From positions 62,001 through 126,000 of the forward strand of contig NZ_JAUSTN010000002.1 of NCBI RefSeq assembly GCF_030812875.1: DNA of 64,000 nt. Direction: 5' to 3'. Positions 1 through 7,710 of the stretch are shown piece after piece. Under the pieces are notes generated by a model. It saw only the letters and a list, made by a program, of their open reading frames with translations. It did not search any database and was not told the origin of the DNA. The number at the start of each line of letters is the position of its first letter. The stretch's first letter is position 1. The translations under genes were made by a program, and so were the position numbers. The stretch comes from Peptoniphilus_B koenoeneniae. GTDB lineage: Bacteria > Bacillota > Clostridia > Tissierellales > Peptoniphilaceae.

Positions 1-723
1 CTTGCCATTACAAATGTGGTAGGTTCTTCCATAGATAGAGAAGCAGATAAAGTTATGTATTGTTATGCAGGACCTGAAATAAGTGTGGCTTCAACAAAGG
101 CCTACACTGCGCAAGTTATTGCTTTGTGTTTCTTAACTTTAGACTTTGCTTATAAGACAGGAAAAATTTCTCAAGAAGAATTAAAAGAATTTTTAGATGA
201 AATGCAAAATCTTCCAAAATATATTGATGAAATTTTAGATAGAGAAGATGTTTTTAAATCTATAGCGGAAGAAATAAAGGATTCTTTCTCCTCATTTTAT
301 ATAGGCAGAGGTCTCGATTATTTAAGTGCAAAAGAAGGTGCTTTAAAATTAAAAGAAGTAACTTATATTCACGTTGAATCTTTTGCTGCAGGAGAATTAA
401 AACACGGATCTTTAGCTTTAATTGAAAATGGAACTCCGGCTTTTGCCGTAGCAACTCAAAAAAGACTTCTTGAAAAAACTCAATCAAATATAAAAGAAAT
501 AACTGCTCGTGGAGGACATGTATATGGAATAGGAATTCACGATGAAAATGAACTTTTAGACAAAGCTTGCAAAAATGTATTTTATCTTCCTGAAACTAAA
601 GAAGATTTAATGCCTATCTTAAGTGTAATACCTATGCAACTTCTTGCTTATTATACTAGCCTTGCAAAAGGAATTGATGTTGATAAGCCGAGAAATCTTG
701 CAAAATCAGTAACCGTTGAATAA
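1..723 (+). CDS. glmS: Glutamine--fructose-6-phosphate aminotransferase (isomerizing), C-terminal part
   Basis: The reading frame is open from base 1, so the gene is cut by the window edge; about 240 C-terminal residues are visible. They form the isomerase half of GlmS: the end of the first SIS domain (NVVGSS, then the STKAYTAQ stretch) and the second SIS domain with ESFAAGELKHG and the characteristic C-terminus DKPRNLAKSVTVE. The enzyme makes glucosamine-6-phosphate from fructose-6-phosphate and glutamine, the entry step to peptidoglycan amino sugars. The glutaminase domain lies outside the window. A strong terminator follows at once, so this is the last gene of its transcript. Confidence 0.95.
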   Translation, partial: LAITNVVGSSIDREADKVMYCYAGPEISVASTKAYTAQVIALCFLTLDFAYKTGKISQEELKEFLDEMQNLPKYIDEILDREDVFKSIAEEIKDSFSSFYIGRGLDYLSAKEGALKLKEVTYIHVESFAAGELKHGSLALIENGTPAFAVATQKRLLEKTQSNIKEITARGGHVYGIGIHDENELLDKACKNVFYLPETKEDLMPILSVIPMQLLAYYTSLAKGIDVDKPRNLAKSVTVE

Positions 724-728
724 AATTT

Positions 729-757
729 AAGGCGACTTAAGGTCGCCTTTTTATTTT
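729..757 (+). terminator. Rho-independent terminator of glmS
   Basis: Perfect 8-bp stem AAGGCGAC / GTCGCCTT with a 5-nt loop, followed by a T-rich run, six bases after the glmS stop. Confidence 0.9.
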
Positions 758-816
758 ACAAATTCCTATTAATAGACTTTTTTTTAAGCAAATAATATAA
801 TAAGTAAAAAGGAGAT

Positions 817-2073
817 TTGAAATTTTTAATGATTTATTTTTATATACTTTCTTGGTTTATATTTTTGGTGCTTTCTTATAAATTCACCATAATTGAAAAT
901 TCTTTTTTACATCTTTCCCCCACAAAAAAAGAAAAACTTATTGATGATGGAATTGATGTTAAATACATTGAAAAATTAAGCAAGGATGGAAAAATATATT
1001 CCACAACTTTAATAGGAGATTATTTTTCAAACGGTTTAAGTATAATTTTTCTTTCAATGACATTTTATAAAGCTTTTGGTAATAGATTTTTATATTTAGG
1101 TTGTATTCTGGGAATATTTTTTATTATATTGTTTGGTGAATCTCTTCCAAAACATATTGCTAAAAAAAATTATGAAAGTGTTATTGAAAAAAATAAAAAC
1201 TTTACCATATTTATTTTTTATTTTTTAAAACCTTTGGTATTTTTTATAAGGCTTCTTTTAAGCGGAATTTTTAAAATTTTTAAAATAAATTGGTCCTACA
1301 AAGAACCACTAATGACTGAAGATGATTTAAAAGATGCCGTAAGTATTTCTTTAAAAGAAGGAATTATTGATAAAAGTGAAGTTGGAATTATTGAAAATGT
1401 AATGGGCTTTAGAGATTCTTTTGCAAAGGATATAATGACTCCACGAACTGATATTGTTGCTCTTGATGTAAATTCAACTTATGAAGAAATCGCAAAGACA
1501 ATAAAAGAAGAAAATTTTTCAAGAATGCCAGTTTATGAAGATGATTTAGATAACATTTTAGGAATTCTCTATGTAAAAGATCTTTTCTCAAAAACTTTTA
1601 CCGGATCTCTTAAAGATAACTTAGACCTCTTAAAGCAACCCTACTATACTTTTGAATATAAGCCCATAGCAAATCTTTTTAATGAAATGAGACACAAAAA
1701 AATTTCCATTGCCATCGTCTCTGATGAATATGGAGGAACAGAAGGCATGATAAGCACCGAAGACTTAATTGAAAAAATTGTCGGAGAAATAAATGATGAA
1801 TATGATGAAGAAGAAGATATGGACTTTATAAAACTTGCTCCCAATAAATATTTAGTTGACGGTTCCATGAACGTTGAAGATTTAGGTCATCTTTTAAATA
1901 AGGACTTTGAAACTGAAGAATTTGATTCTGTTGCCGGTTATATTATTGAAAATATAGACAGGTTCCCTAAAAAAGGCGAAGATATTATTTTAAACAATAT
2001 AAAATTTCATATTGCAGAAGCTTCTAAAAACAGAATTGATAAAATTATAGTAGATATAAATAAAAACAATTAA
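817..2073 (+). CDS. CNNM/CorC-HlyC family membrane protein with CBS pair
   Basis: Up to 418 residues. The N-terminal ~190 residues are hydrophobic with several membrane segments (DUF21/CNNM region). A CBS domain pair follows (about 205-330, with MTPRTDIVALD and RMPVYEDD), then a C-terminal CorC_HlyC domain (DEYGGTEGM marks the second CBS, DSVAGYI the C-terminal domain). Family members are linked to Mg2+/Co2+ efflux; older annotation calls them hemolysin C-like, a name not supported here. The start is uncertain: TTG at 817 lies only 2 nt after GGAG, while ATG at 829 lies 14 nt after it. The gene is monocistronic between two terminators. Confidence 0.85.
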   Translation: MKFLMIYFYILSWFIFLVLSYKFTIIENSFLHLSPTKKEKLIDDGIDVKYIEKLSKDGKIYSTTLIGDYFSNGLSIIFLSMTFYKAFGNRFLYLGCILGIFFIILFGESLPKHIAKKNYESVIEKNKNFTIFIFYFLKPLVFFIRLLLSGIFKIFKINWSYKEPLMTEDDLKDAVSISLKEGIIDKSEVGIIENVMGFRDSFAKDIMTPRTDIVALDVNSTYEEIAKTIKEENFSRMPVYEDDLDNILGILYVKDLFSKTFTGSLKDNLDLLKQPYYTFEYKPIANLFNEMRHKKISIAIVSDEYGGTEGMISTEDLIEKIVGEINDEYDEEEDMDFIKLAPNKYLVDGSMNVEDLGHLLNKDFETEEFDSVAGYIIENIDRFPKKGEDIILNNIKFHIAEASKNRIDKIIVDINKNN

Positions 2074-2107
2074 AAAAGCCGAGTCAAAAATGACTTGGCT
2101 TTTTTAT
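2073..2107. terminator. Bidirectional terminator between the CNNM gene and ackA
   Basis: AAAAAGCCGAGTCA / TGACTTGGCTTTTT hairpin (one G-U pair) with A-run on one side and T-run on the other. It serves the converging genes on both strands. Confidence 0.85.
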
Positions 2108-2112
2108 ATAGA

Positions 2113-3312
2113 TTACATTTCTTCAACAATTCTCTTTGTATCTCTTGCAATCATAAGTTCTTCATTTGTAGGAATTACCATGACTTTTATTGAAGAGTCA
2201 TTTGAAGATATTATAGCTTCTCTTCCTCTTGTCTTGTTTCTCCATCTGTCAAGTTTTACTCCAAATTGACTTAGAGCATTAATTATTGCAGCTCTGTTGT
2301 CCGGTGAATTTTCTCCTACTCCTGCAGTAAAGATTATTGCGTCACAATAATCAAGTTCAGTTAAATAAGATCCTATAGTTTTAGTAACTTGAGCTTCAAA
2401 AGCATCAAGAGCAAGAGCAGCTCTTTCATTTCCCTTTGCCGCTGCATCTTCAAGATCTCTAAAATCTGATGAAATACCTGAAAGTCCTAAAACACCGCTC
2501 TTTTTATTTAAAATTTCGTTAATTTCAGCAGGACTCAAATTTTCTTTTTCCATGATAAAAGTAACAATTGCCGGGTCAATATCTCCTGAACGAGTTCCCA
2601 TTATAAGTCCTTGTAAAGGAGTAAATCCCATTGAAGTATCCCAGCTCTTTCCATGTCTTATACAAGAAATTGAAGATCCGTTTCCAAGATGGCAAGTAAT
2701 TAAATTTATATATTCTTTATCTTTTCCTAAAAGTTGTGCAGCTCTTTCAGTTACATATTTATGACTTGTTCCGTGAAAACCATATTTTCTTATTTTATAT
2801 TTTTCATAATATTCATAAGGAATTGCATACATATAATTTACAGCTGGCATAGTGTGATGAAAAGCTGTATCGAAAACTGCAACTTGAGGAGTATTTGGCA
2901 TTAACTCTTCACAAGCATTTATTCCTATAATGTTTGGAGGATTGTGTAAAGGAGCAAGCTCTACATTTTTTTCAATAGCTTTTTTTACTTCTTCAGTAAT
3001 TAAAACAGAATCTGAAAATTCTTCTCCTCCATGTACAACTCTATGGCCTACAGCACCTATTTCATTTACACTTTTAATAGCTCCTATTTTTTCATCAAGA
3101 AGACACTTAATTACAAGACTTATCGCATCTTTGTGATCAGCTAAAGGAGTTTCAATAACTTCTTTTTCTTTTTCTTTGGTCTCATGTTTAATTCTTGAAC
3201 CGCTTATTCCGATTCTCTCAACAAGACCTTTTGCTAAAGCACATTCTTCTTCAGTATCAATTAATTGATACTTTAAAGAAGAGCTTCCGCAATTAATGAC
3301 TAATATATTCAT
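2113..3312 (-). CDS. ackA: Acetate kinase
   Basis: 399 residues, the usual family length. Family landmarks are in order: NCGSSSLKYQ at the N-terminus, FDTAFHHTMP and GFHGTSHKYV in the middle, CHLGNGSS (phosphate binding) and FTAGVGENS near the C-terminus. The enzyme interconverts acetyl phosphate + ADP and acetate + ATP, the energy-yielding end of acetate fermentation. ATG at 3312 is preceded by a strong AGGAGGT. No phosphotransacetylase gene is adjacent. It is divergent from tmcAL, whose product consumes acetate. Confidence 0.97.
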   Translation of the reverse strand: MNILVINCGSSSLKYQLIDTEEECALAKGLVERIGISGSRIKHETKEKEKEVIETPLADHKDAISLVIKCLLDEKIGAIKSVNEIGAVGHRVVHGGEEFSDSVLITEEVKKAIEKNVELAPLHNPPNIIGINACEELMPNTPQVAVFDTAFHHTMPAVNYMYAIPYEYYEKYKIRKYGFHGTSHKYVTERAAQLLGKDKEYINLITCHLGNGSSISCIRHGKSWDTSMGFTPLQGLIMGTRSGDIDPAIVTFIMEKENLSPAEINEILNKKSGVLGLSGISSDFRDLEDAAAKGNERAALALDAFEAQVTKTIGSYLTELDYCDAIIFTAGVGENSPDNRAAIINALSQFGVKLDRWRNKTRGREAIISSNDSSIKVMVIPTNEELMIARDTKRIVEEM

Positions 3313-3352
3313 TAATACCTCCTAAAATATTTTACTTTTAGATTCCTTAGTA

Positions 3353-3399
3353 ATTATACCATAAAATGATGGAAAAATTTTAAATGAAAATTGTATAAT
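3353..3399. promoter_or_regulatory. Divergent promoter region, ackA (-) and tmcAL (+)
   Basis: A TATAAT -10 element lies on the minus strand at 3358-3353 (for ackA) and another on the plus strand at 3394-3399 (for tmcAL). The -35 elements are weak. The plus -10 is so close to the tmcAL start that the leader must be very short. Confidence 0.5.
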
Positions 3400-3414
3400 A
3401 AATATGGTGATAAA

Positions 3415-4569
3415 ATGAAAATAGGTTTAGTTGCAGAATATAACCCTTTACATAAGGGTCATTTATATCAAATAAATAAAATTAAAGAAATGTATCCCGA
3501 TGGAAAAATTATTGTATGCATGTCTTCAAACTTTGTGCAAAGAGGAGAACCTGCAATAATAAATAAATTCCAAAGAGCAAAACTTGCCATAGATTTAGGC
3601 GTAGACTTAGTTTTTGAACTTCCCGTTTATTTTTCAACACAAAATGCTGAAATTTTCGCAAAAGCTTCAATAAATATTTTGAATAAATTGAAAGTTGAAA
3701 AAATTATTTTCGGTTCTGAAGATAAAATTGAAATTTTAAAAAATATTTTGGAAAAAATAGAAAATAATAAAGATATTTATAGGGAAAATTTAAAAGAAAA
3801 TTTAAAAAAAGGCTATTCCTATCAAAAATCTTCCCTTATTGCCATGGATTTTTTAAATAAAATAGAAAAAGATGCCCTAAAAAAAGCCAATAATATTTTG
3901 GGCCTTGAATATTTAAAAGCTATAAAAAAAATAAACCCTGAAATTTCAGCCCAAACCATAAAAAGAGTGGGAGTAGACCACAATAGCCAAGATTCCACCT
4001 TAGAATTTGCATCTGCAAGTCTAATAAGAAAAAAAATTTTTCAAAATAAATCCGTAAAAAATTTTTTACCCCTGGAAACTTATGAAAGCATAAAAAAACA
4101 AAAACTCAACAATTTGGAAAACTATTACCATATTTTTAAACATCAAATCCTCTTAGATTCAAGCTTAAAAGACTATATGGACTATGAAATAGGTATGGAA
4201 AACCTGTTTTTAAAAAATTTAGATGCCAAAAATTTTTCTGAATTTATTAATTCCTGCACAAATAAAAGATATTCATCCTCAAGAATAAGACGCCTAATAC
4301 TTTCAAAAATATTAGACTTAAAAAAGGAAGACATAAAAAATTATTTATATCTGCCCTACCTAAGACTTTTAGCCGGAAACTCAAAAGGATTTGAAATTTT
4401 AAAAGACCTTGAATACCCAATAATTACAAACAAAAAAAATTTAAAAGACCTTAGCCCGGAAATAAAAGCAATATATGAAAAAGAAGTCTTTGCAACAAAT
4501 GTATACAACACATTTTCCACAGGTAAATTAAACGAAGACTATACAAGAAAAATATTTATAAAAAAATAA
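3415..4569 (+). CDS. tmcAL: tRNA(Met) cytidine acetate ligase (TmcAL/YlbM family)
   Basis: 384 residues from ATG 3415, chosen because GGTGAT precedes it by 4 nt; an upstream in-frame TTG has no ribosome site. The N-terminus is a nucleotidyltransferase fold: GLVAEYNPLHKGH is the HxGH-type ATP site, and SNFVQRGEPAI and FELP follow as in YlbM proteins. Family members acetylate the wobble cytidine (ac4C34) of elongator tRNA-Met using acetate and ATP. A strong hairpin terminator follows. Function is by family resemblance. Confidence 0.88.
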   Translation: MKIGLVAEYNPLHKGHLYQINKIKEMYPDGKIIVCMSSNFVQRGEPAIINKFQRAKLAIDLGVDLVFELPVYFSTQNAEIFAKASINILNKLKVEKIIFGSEDKIEILKNILEKIENNKDIYRENLKENLKKGYSYQKSSLIAMDFLNKIEKDALKKANNILGLEYLKAIKKINPEISAQTIKRVGVDHNSQDSTLEFASASLIRKKIFQNKSVKNFLPLETYESIKKQKLNNLENYYHIFKHQILLDSSLKDYMDYEIGMENLFLKNLDAKNFSEFINSCTNKRYSSSRIRRLILSKILDLKKEDIKNYLYLPYLRLLAGNSKGFEILKDLEYPIITNKKNLKDLSPEIKAIYEKEVFATNVYNTFSTGKLNEDYTRKIFIKK

Positions 4570-4573
4570 AACT

Positions 4574-4616
4574 AAAAAAGCAGCTATTAAAAAAGATTTA
4601 ATAACTGCTTTTTTTC
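4574..4616 (+). terminator. Terminator of tmcAL
   Basis: AAAGCAG-C-TATTAAA / TTTAATA-A-CTGCTTT stem-loop followed by seven T residues. Confidence 0.8.
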
Positions 4617-4624
4617 AATCCCAA

Positions 4625-4656
4625 AAATCTATCTAAAAAGTTTTTTAAATAGATTT
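4625..4656 (-). terminator. Probable terminator of the hsd operon
   Basis: Read on the minus strand: AAATCTAT, a long loop, then ATAGATTT followed by TT. The AT-rich 8-bp stem lies just past the hsdR stop. Weaker than the others in the window. Confidence 0.5.
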
Positions 4657-4674
4657 ATAAGTTCCAATTAAATT

Positions 4675-7600
4675 TTATATTCCAACAAAAACATCTACAA
4701 TTTTTCTTATTTTTTCCAATACAGATTCTTTTTTCTTTTCTCTTGCTCCTTGCCTACGGGAAACAGGGGGCATTATACTGTCCAGCTCATCTCCTGCATA
4801 TTCAACATAGCCCTTGCTGATAGCCTTTTCTATAAACCTTTTTGAATATTCTTTAAGATTTTCCTCTTCAATCAAAGATAGAATTTTCTTTTGCTTTTCT
4901 TTCTTTGCAAAACTATAAAATGACTCAAGAATATCATCAGTATTTTTTAATTCAGATAATCGTGTACTATTTATAAAGTCCATAATCAATCCCTCTTTAG
5001 CTCTGGTGCCAAGACTTGATCTAATCACCCTTCTGACTTCAGCCTTTAAGCTTTCCACATCATCATGCTCTTTTGACTTTTCCAAAATTAAAGCCAAAAT
5101 ATAGTCTAAATTTATTTCATCTGTTTTAAGTAAATCTATTTGGAACTCAAGGTCGGAAAAATCAATTTGTCCATTATCTGATTCGCCATTTCTCCTATGG
5201 TTTAAAATACTTTCTCTAATATCTACATAGACGCTCTTCATGTCCTGCATTTGTCTATCTGAAATAATTTTCTCAAATTTTTCAAACTCATCGAAGTTTC
5301 TAAGTATATTCTCCGCTTTAAGAAGTTCCCCAAAAAGTTCTACAAAATCTTTTTTATCAGCTTCTAAAATAATTCCTGTAGGCTCCGGAAATTTAGAAAC
5401 TATCTCATTACATATTTCTACATAACCCTTTTGAATCTTACCTGTTTCTTCATCCTTAAAACCATTAATATACTCTTCATAAGACTTTTCCAAAATAATA
5501 TTAACACTATTTTCATCGCCAAAAGTTTTTATCGCATCCCTTGTAGCTTGTTCCAAATCCCTAAAACAAACAATATTTCCAAAAGTTTTCACCTTATTCA
5601 AAATTCTATTCGTCCTTGAAAAAGCCTGAATAAGTCCATGATATCTAAGATTTTTATCAACAAATAGTGTATTTAATGTAGGTGCATCAAATCCCGTTAA
5701 AAACATGCCTACCACAATAAGTAAATCAATTTGTTTTTCCTTCACCTTAAGAGATAAATCCTTGTAATAATTTTGAAATTCATTTCCATTAGTGGAAAAA
5801 TTTGTCTTAAAATATTTATTATAATCATCTATAACCTTATCCAAAAACTCTTTTGCAGATGAATCCATAGCAGAAACATTAAAATCTTCTTCAGAAATTT
5901 CTCCAATAGACCTTTGTTCTTCATTGGCTGCAAAACTATAAATTGTAGCTATTTTAAGTCTTTTATCTTCAGGCAAATCGCTTTGCTGCTTTTCAAACTC
6001 TTCATAATATAATTTTGCAGCATCAACACTTTGAACAGCGAACATAGCATTAAATCCATTGAGCCTTCTATGTTTCAAATCATAAAAATCATTTCTATGG
6101 GTCTTTGTATCAAAAACCCTAAGAATGTGCTTAGTAATTTCAGAAATTCTCTGTGGATGAAGGAGCATTTTATTTTCTAATTTTTCTAACTTACAATCAT
6201 CTTTCTCTTTTTCAGCACTTTTAAATTTAGGAGTTATATTATTGTAATCAACCTTAAACTTCAAAACCTTGCCATCTCTAATAGCATCAGTAATAACATA
6301 TGAGTGAAGTTGTGCCCCGAATATTCCCGCTGTCGTATCTCCGCCAAGGGAATTTTCTGGAAAAATCGGAGTACCAGTAAATCCGAATTGGTAATACTTT
6401 TTAAAAGCCTTTCTTATATTCTTTTGTGCATCTCCAAATTGAGAACGATGACACTCATCATAAATAAGAACACATTGCTTATCATAAATTTCATGGTTAG
6501 GATTTTTCTTCACAAACTCATTTAATTTTTGAATAGTTGTTACCACAATCCTATTATCATCTTTTTCAATGCATCTTTTAAGCTCCTTGGTATCCTTACT
6601 TCCATTTACACTATCCGGCTGAAATCTTTGATACTCTTTCATAGTTTGATAATCCAAATCTTTTCTATCAACAACAAAAAATACCTTATCAATAAAATCA
6701 AAACTTGTAGCAAGCCTTGCAGTCTTAAAAGAAGTTAAAGTCTTACCGGAACCTGTAGTGTGCCAAATAAAACCTCCAGCCTCCGTTTTCCCGAATTTTT
6801 TTGTTTCATAACTTGATTTTATCTTCCATAAAATTCTTTCAGTTGCAGCAATTTGATAAGGACGCATTATAAGAAGAGTATCGCTCACATCAAAAACACA
6901 ATATTTAGTAAGTAACTGTAGAATAACACGCTTTTCAAAAAAAGTTTTTGTAAAATCTTCTAAATCACAAATTACTTTATTTTTAGCATCAGCCCACTCG
7001 CAAGTAAACTCATAATTGTTTTTATTCTTTGCAGTCGTGTTAGCAAAATACCTGGTGTAAGTACCATTAGAAATAACAAAAATTTGAACATACTTATACA
7101 AAGATCCGTCACTATTGAAACTCTCTTTAACATATCTGTGAATCTGGTCATATGCCTCATGTAAATTCACGCCTCTTTTTTTAAGCTCAATATGTACAAG
7201 AGGAAGACCATTTACAAGAACTGTTACATCATATCTGTTGTCATGAGTTCCCTTTTGAGCAAATTGATGAATAACCTGCAAAAAATTGTTATAAATATTT
7301 TTCTTATCAATAATCTTAATATTTTTTAAATGACCATCATCAAAAATAAAATCATAAATATTATTTTCTTGAATCTTCCTAGTCTTTTCAATCATTCCAT
7401 CATTAGGAGCATCTAAATATTCAAGTAAAAATCTTCTCCACTCCTCACCTGTAAAAGAAACATTATTCAACCTTTCAATTTGATTCTTTAAATTTCTATA
7501 CAAATCATCCTTGGAACTTATATTTATAAATTCATAACCTTGAGACCTTAAATTATCAATTAACTTTCTTTCAAGTTCACTTTCACTTTGATAGGAAGAT

Positions 7601-7698
7601 TCTCTAAAACTTGTATCCTTTTTAAAATTCGCTAAAATTATTCCATTTGTCATTTCAGCAATAGTTGACCTGCCATAATTTGTGGTTTTTTCGGACAT
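4675..7698 (-). CDS. hsdR: Type I restriction enzyme, R (endonuclease/translocase) subunit
   Basis: 1007 residues, normal for HsdR. The N-terminal nuclease domain carries the PD-(D/E)xK pattern (DVTVLVNG, then the ELKKRG strand at about 170-175). A superfamily 2 helicase core follows: TTGSGKT at 314-320, YDECHRSQFG, FTGTP, then VGMFLTGFDAPTLN and QAFSRTNR. A helical C-terminal part would contact the methylase. It forms the ATP-driven translocating nuclease when joined to HsdM2S. ATG 7698 has AAGGAGAT in front and lies 12 nt after the hsdS stop. It is last in hsdM-hsdS-hsdR and looks intact. Confidence 0.95.
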   Translation of the reverse strand: MSEKTTNYGRSTIAEMTNGIILANFKKDTSFRESSYQSESELERKLIDNLRSQGYEFINISSKDDLYRNLKNQIERLNNVSFTGEEWRRFLLEYLDAPNDGMIEKTRKIQENNIYDFIFDDGHLKNIKIIDKKNIYNNFLQVIHQFAQKGTHDNRYDVTVLVNGLPLVHIELKKRGVNLHEAYDQIHRYVKESFNSDGSLYKYVQIFVISNGTYTRYFANTTAKNKNNYEFTCEWADAKNKVICDLEDFTKTFFEKRVILQLLTKYCVFDVSDTLLIMRPYQIAATERILWKIKSSYETKKFGKTEAGGFIWHTTGSGKTLTSFKTARLATSFDFIDKVFFVVDRKDLDYQTMKEYQRFQPDSVNGSKDTKELKRCIEKDDNRIVVTTIQKLNEFVKKNPNHEIYDKQCVLIYDECHRSQFGDAQKNIRKAFKKYYQFGFTGTPIFPENSLGGDTTAGIFGAQLHSYVITDAIRDGKVLKFKVDYNNITPKFKSAEKEKDDCKLEKLENKMLLHPQRISEITKHILRVFDTKTHRNDFYDLKHRRLNGFNAMFAVQSVDAAKLYYEEFEKQQSDLPEDKRLKIATIYSFAANEEQRSIGEISEEDFNVSAMDSSAKEFLDKVIDDYNKYFKTNFSTNGNEFQNYYKDLSLKVKEKQIDLLIVVGMFLTGFDAPTLNTLFVDKNLRYHGLIQAFSRTNRILNKVKTFGNIVCFRDLEQATRDAIKTFGDENSVNIILEKSYEEYINGFKDEETGKIQKGYVEICNEIVSKFPEPTGIILEADKKDFVELFGELLKAENILRNFDEFEKFEKIISDRQMQDMKSVYVDIRESILNHRRNGESDNGQIDFSDLEFQIDLLKTDEINLDYILALILEKSKEHDDVESLKAEVRRVIRSSLGTRAKEGLIMDFINSTRLSELKNTDDILESFYSFAKKEKQKKILSLIEEENLKEYSKRFIEKAISKGYVEYAGDELDSIMPPVSRRQGAREKKKESVLEKIRKIVDVFVGI

Positions 7699-7710
7699 AA
7701 TATCTCCTTT

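Noticed and set aside
817..2073. Hemolysin
   Set aside because: The HlyC/CorC name is historical; DUF21, CBS pair and CorC_HlyC domains indicate a CNNM-type transporter or regulator.
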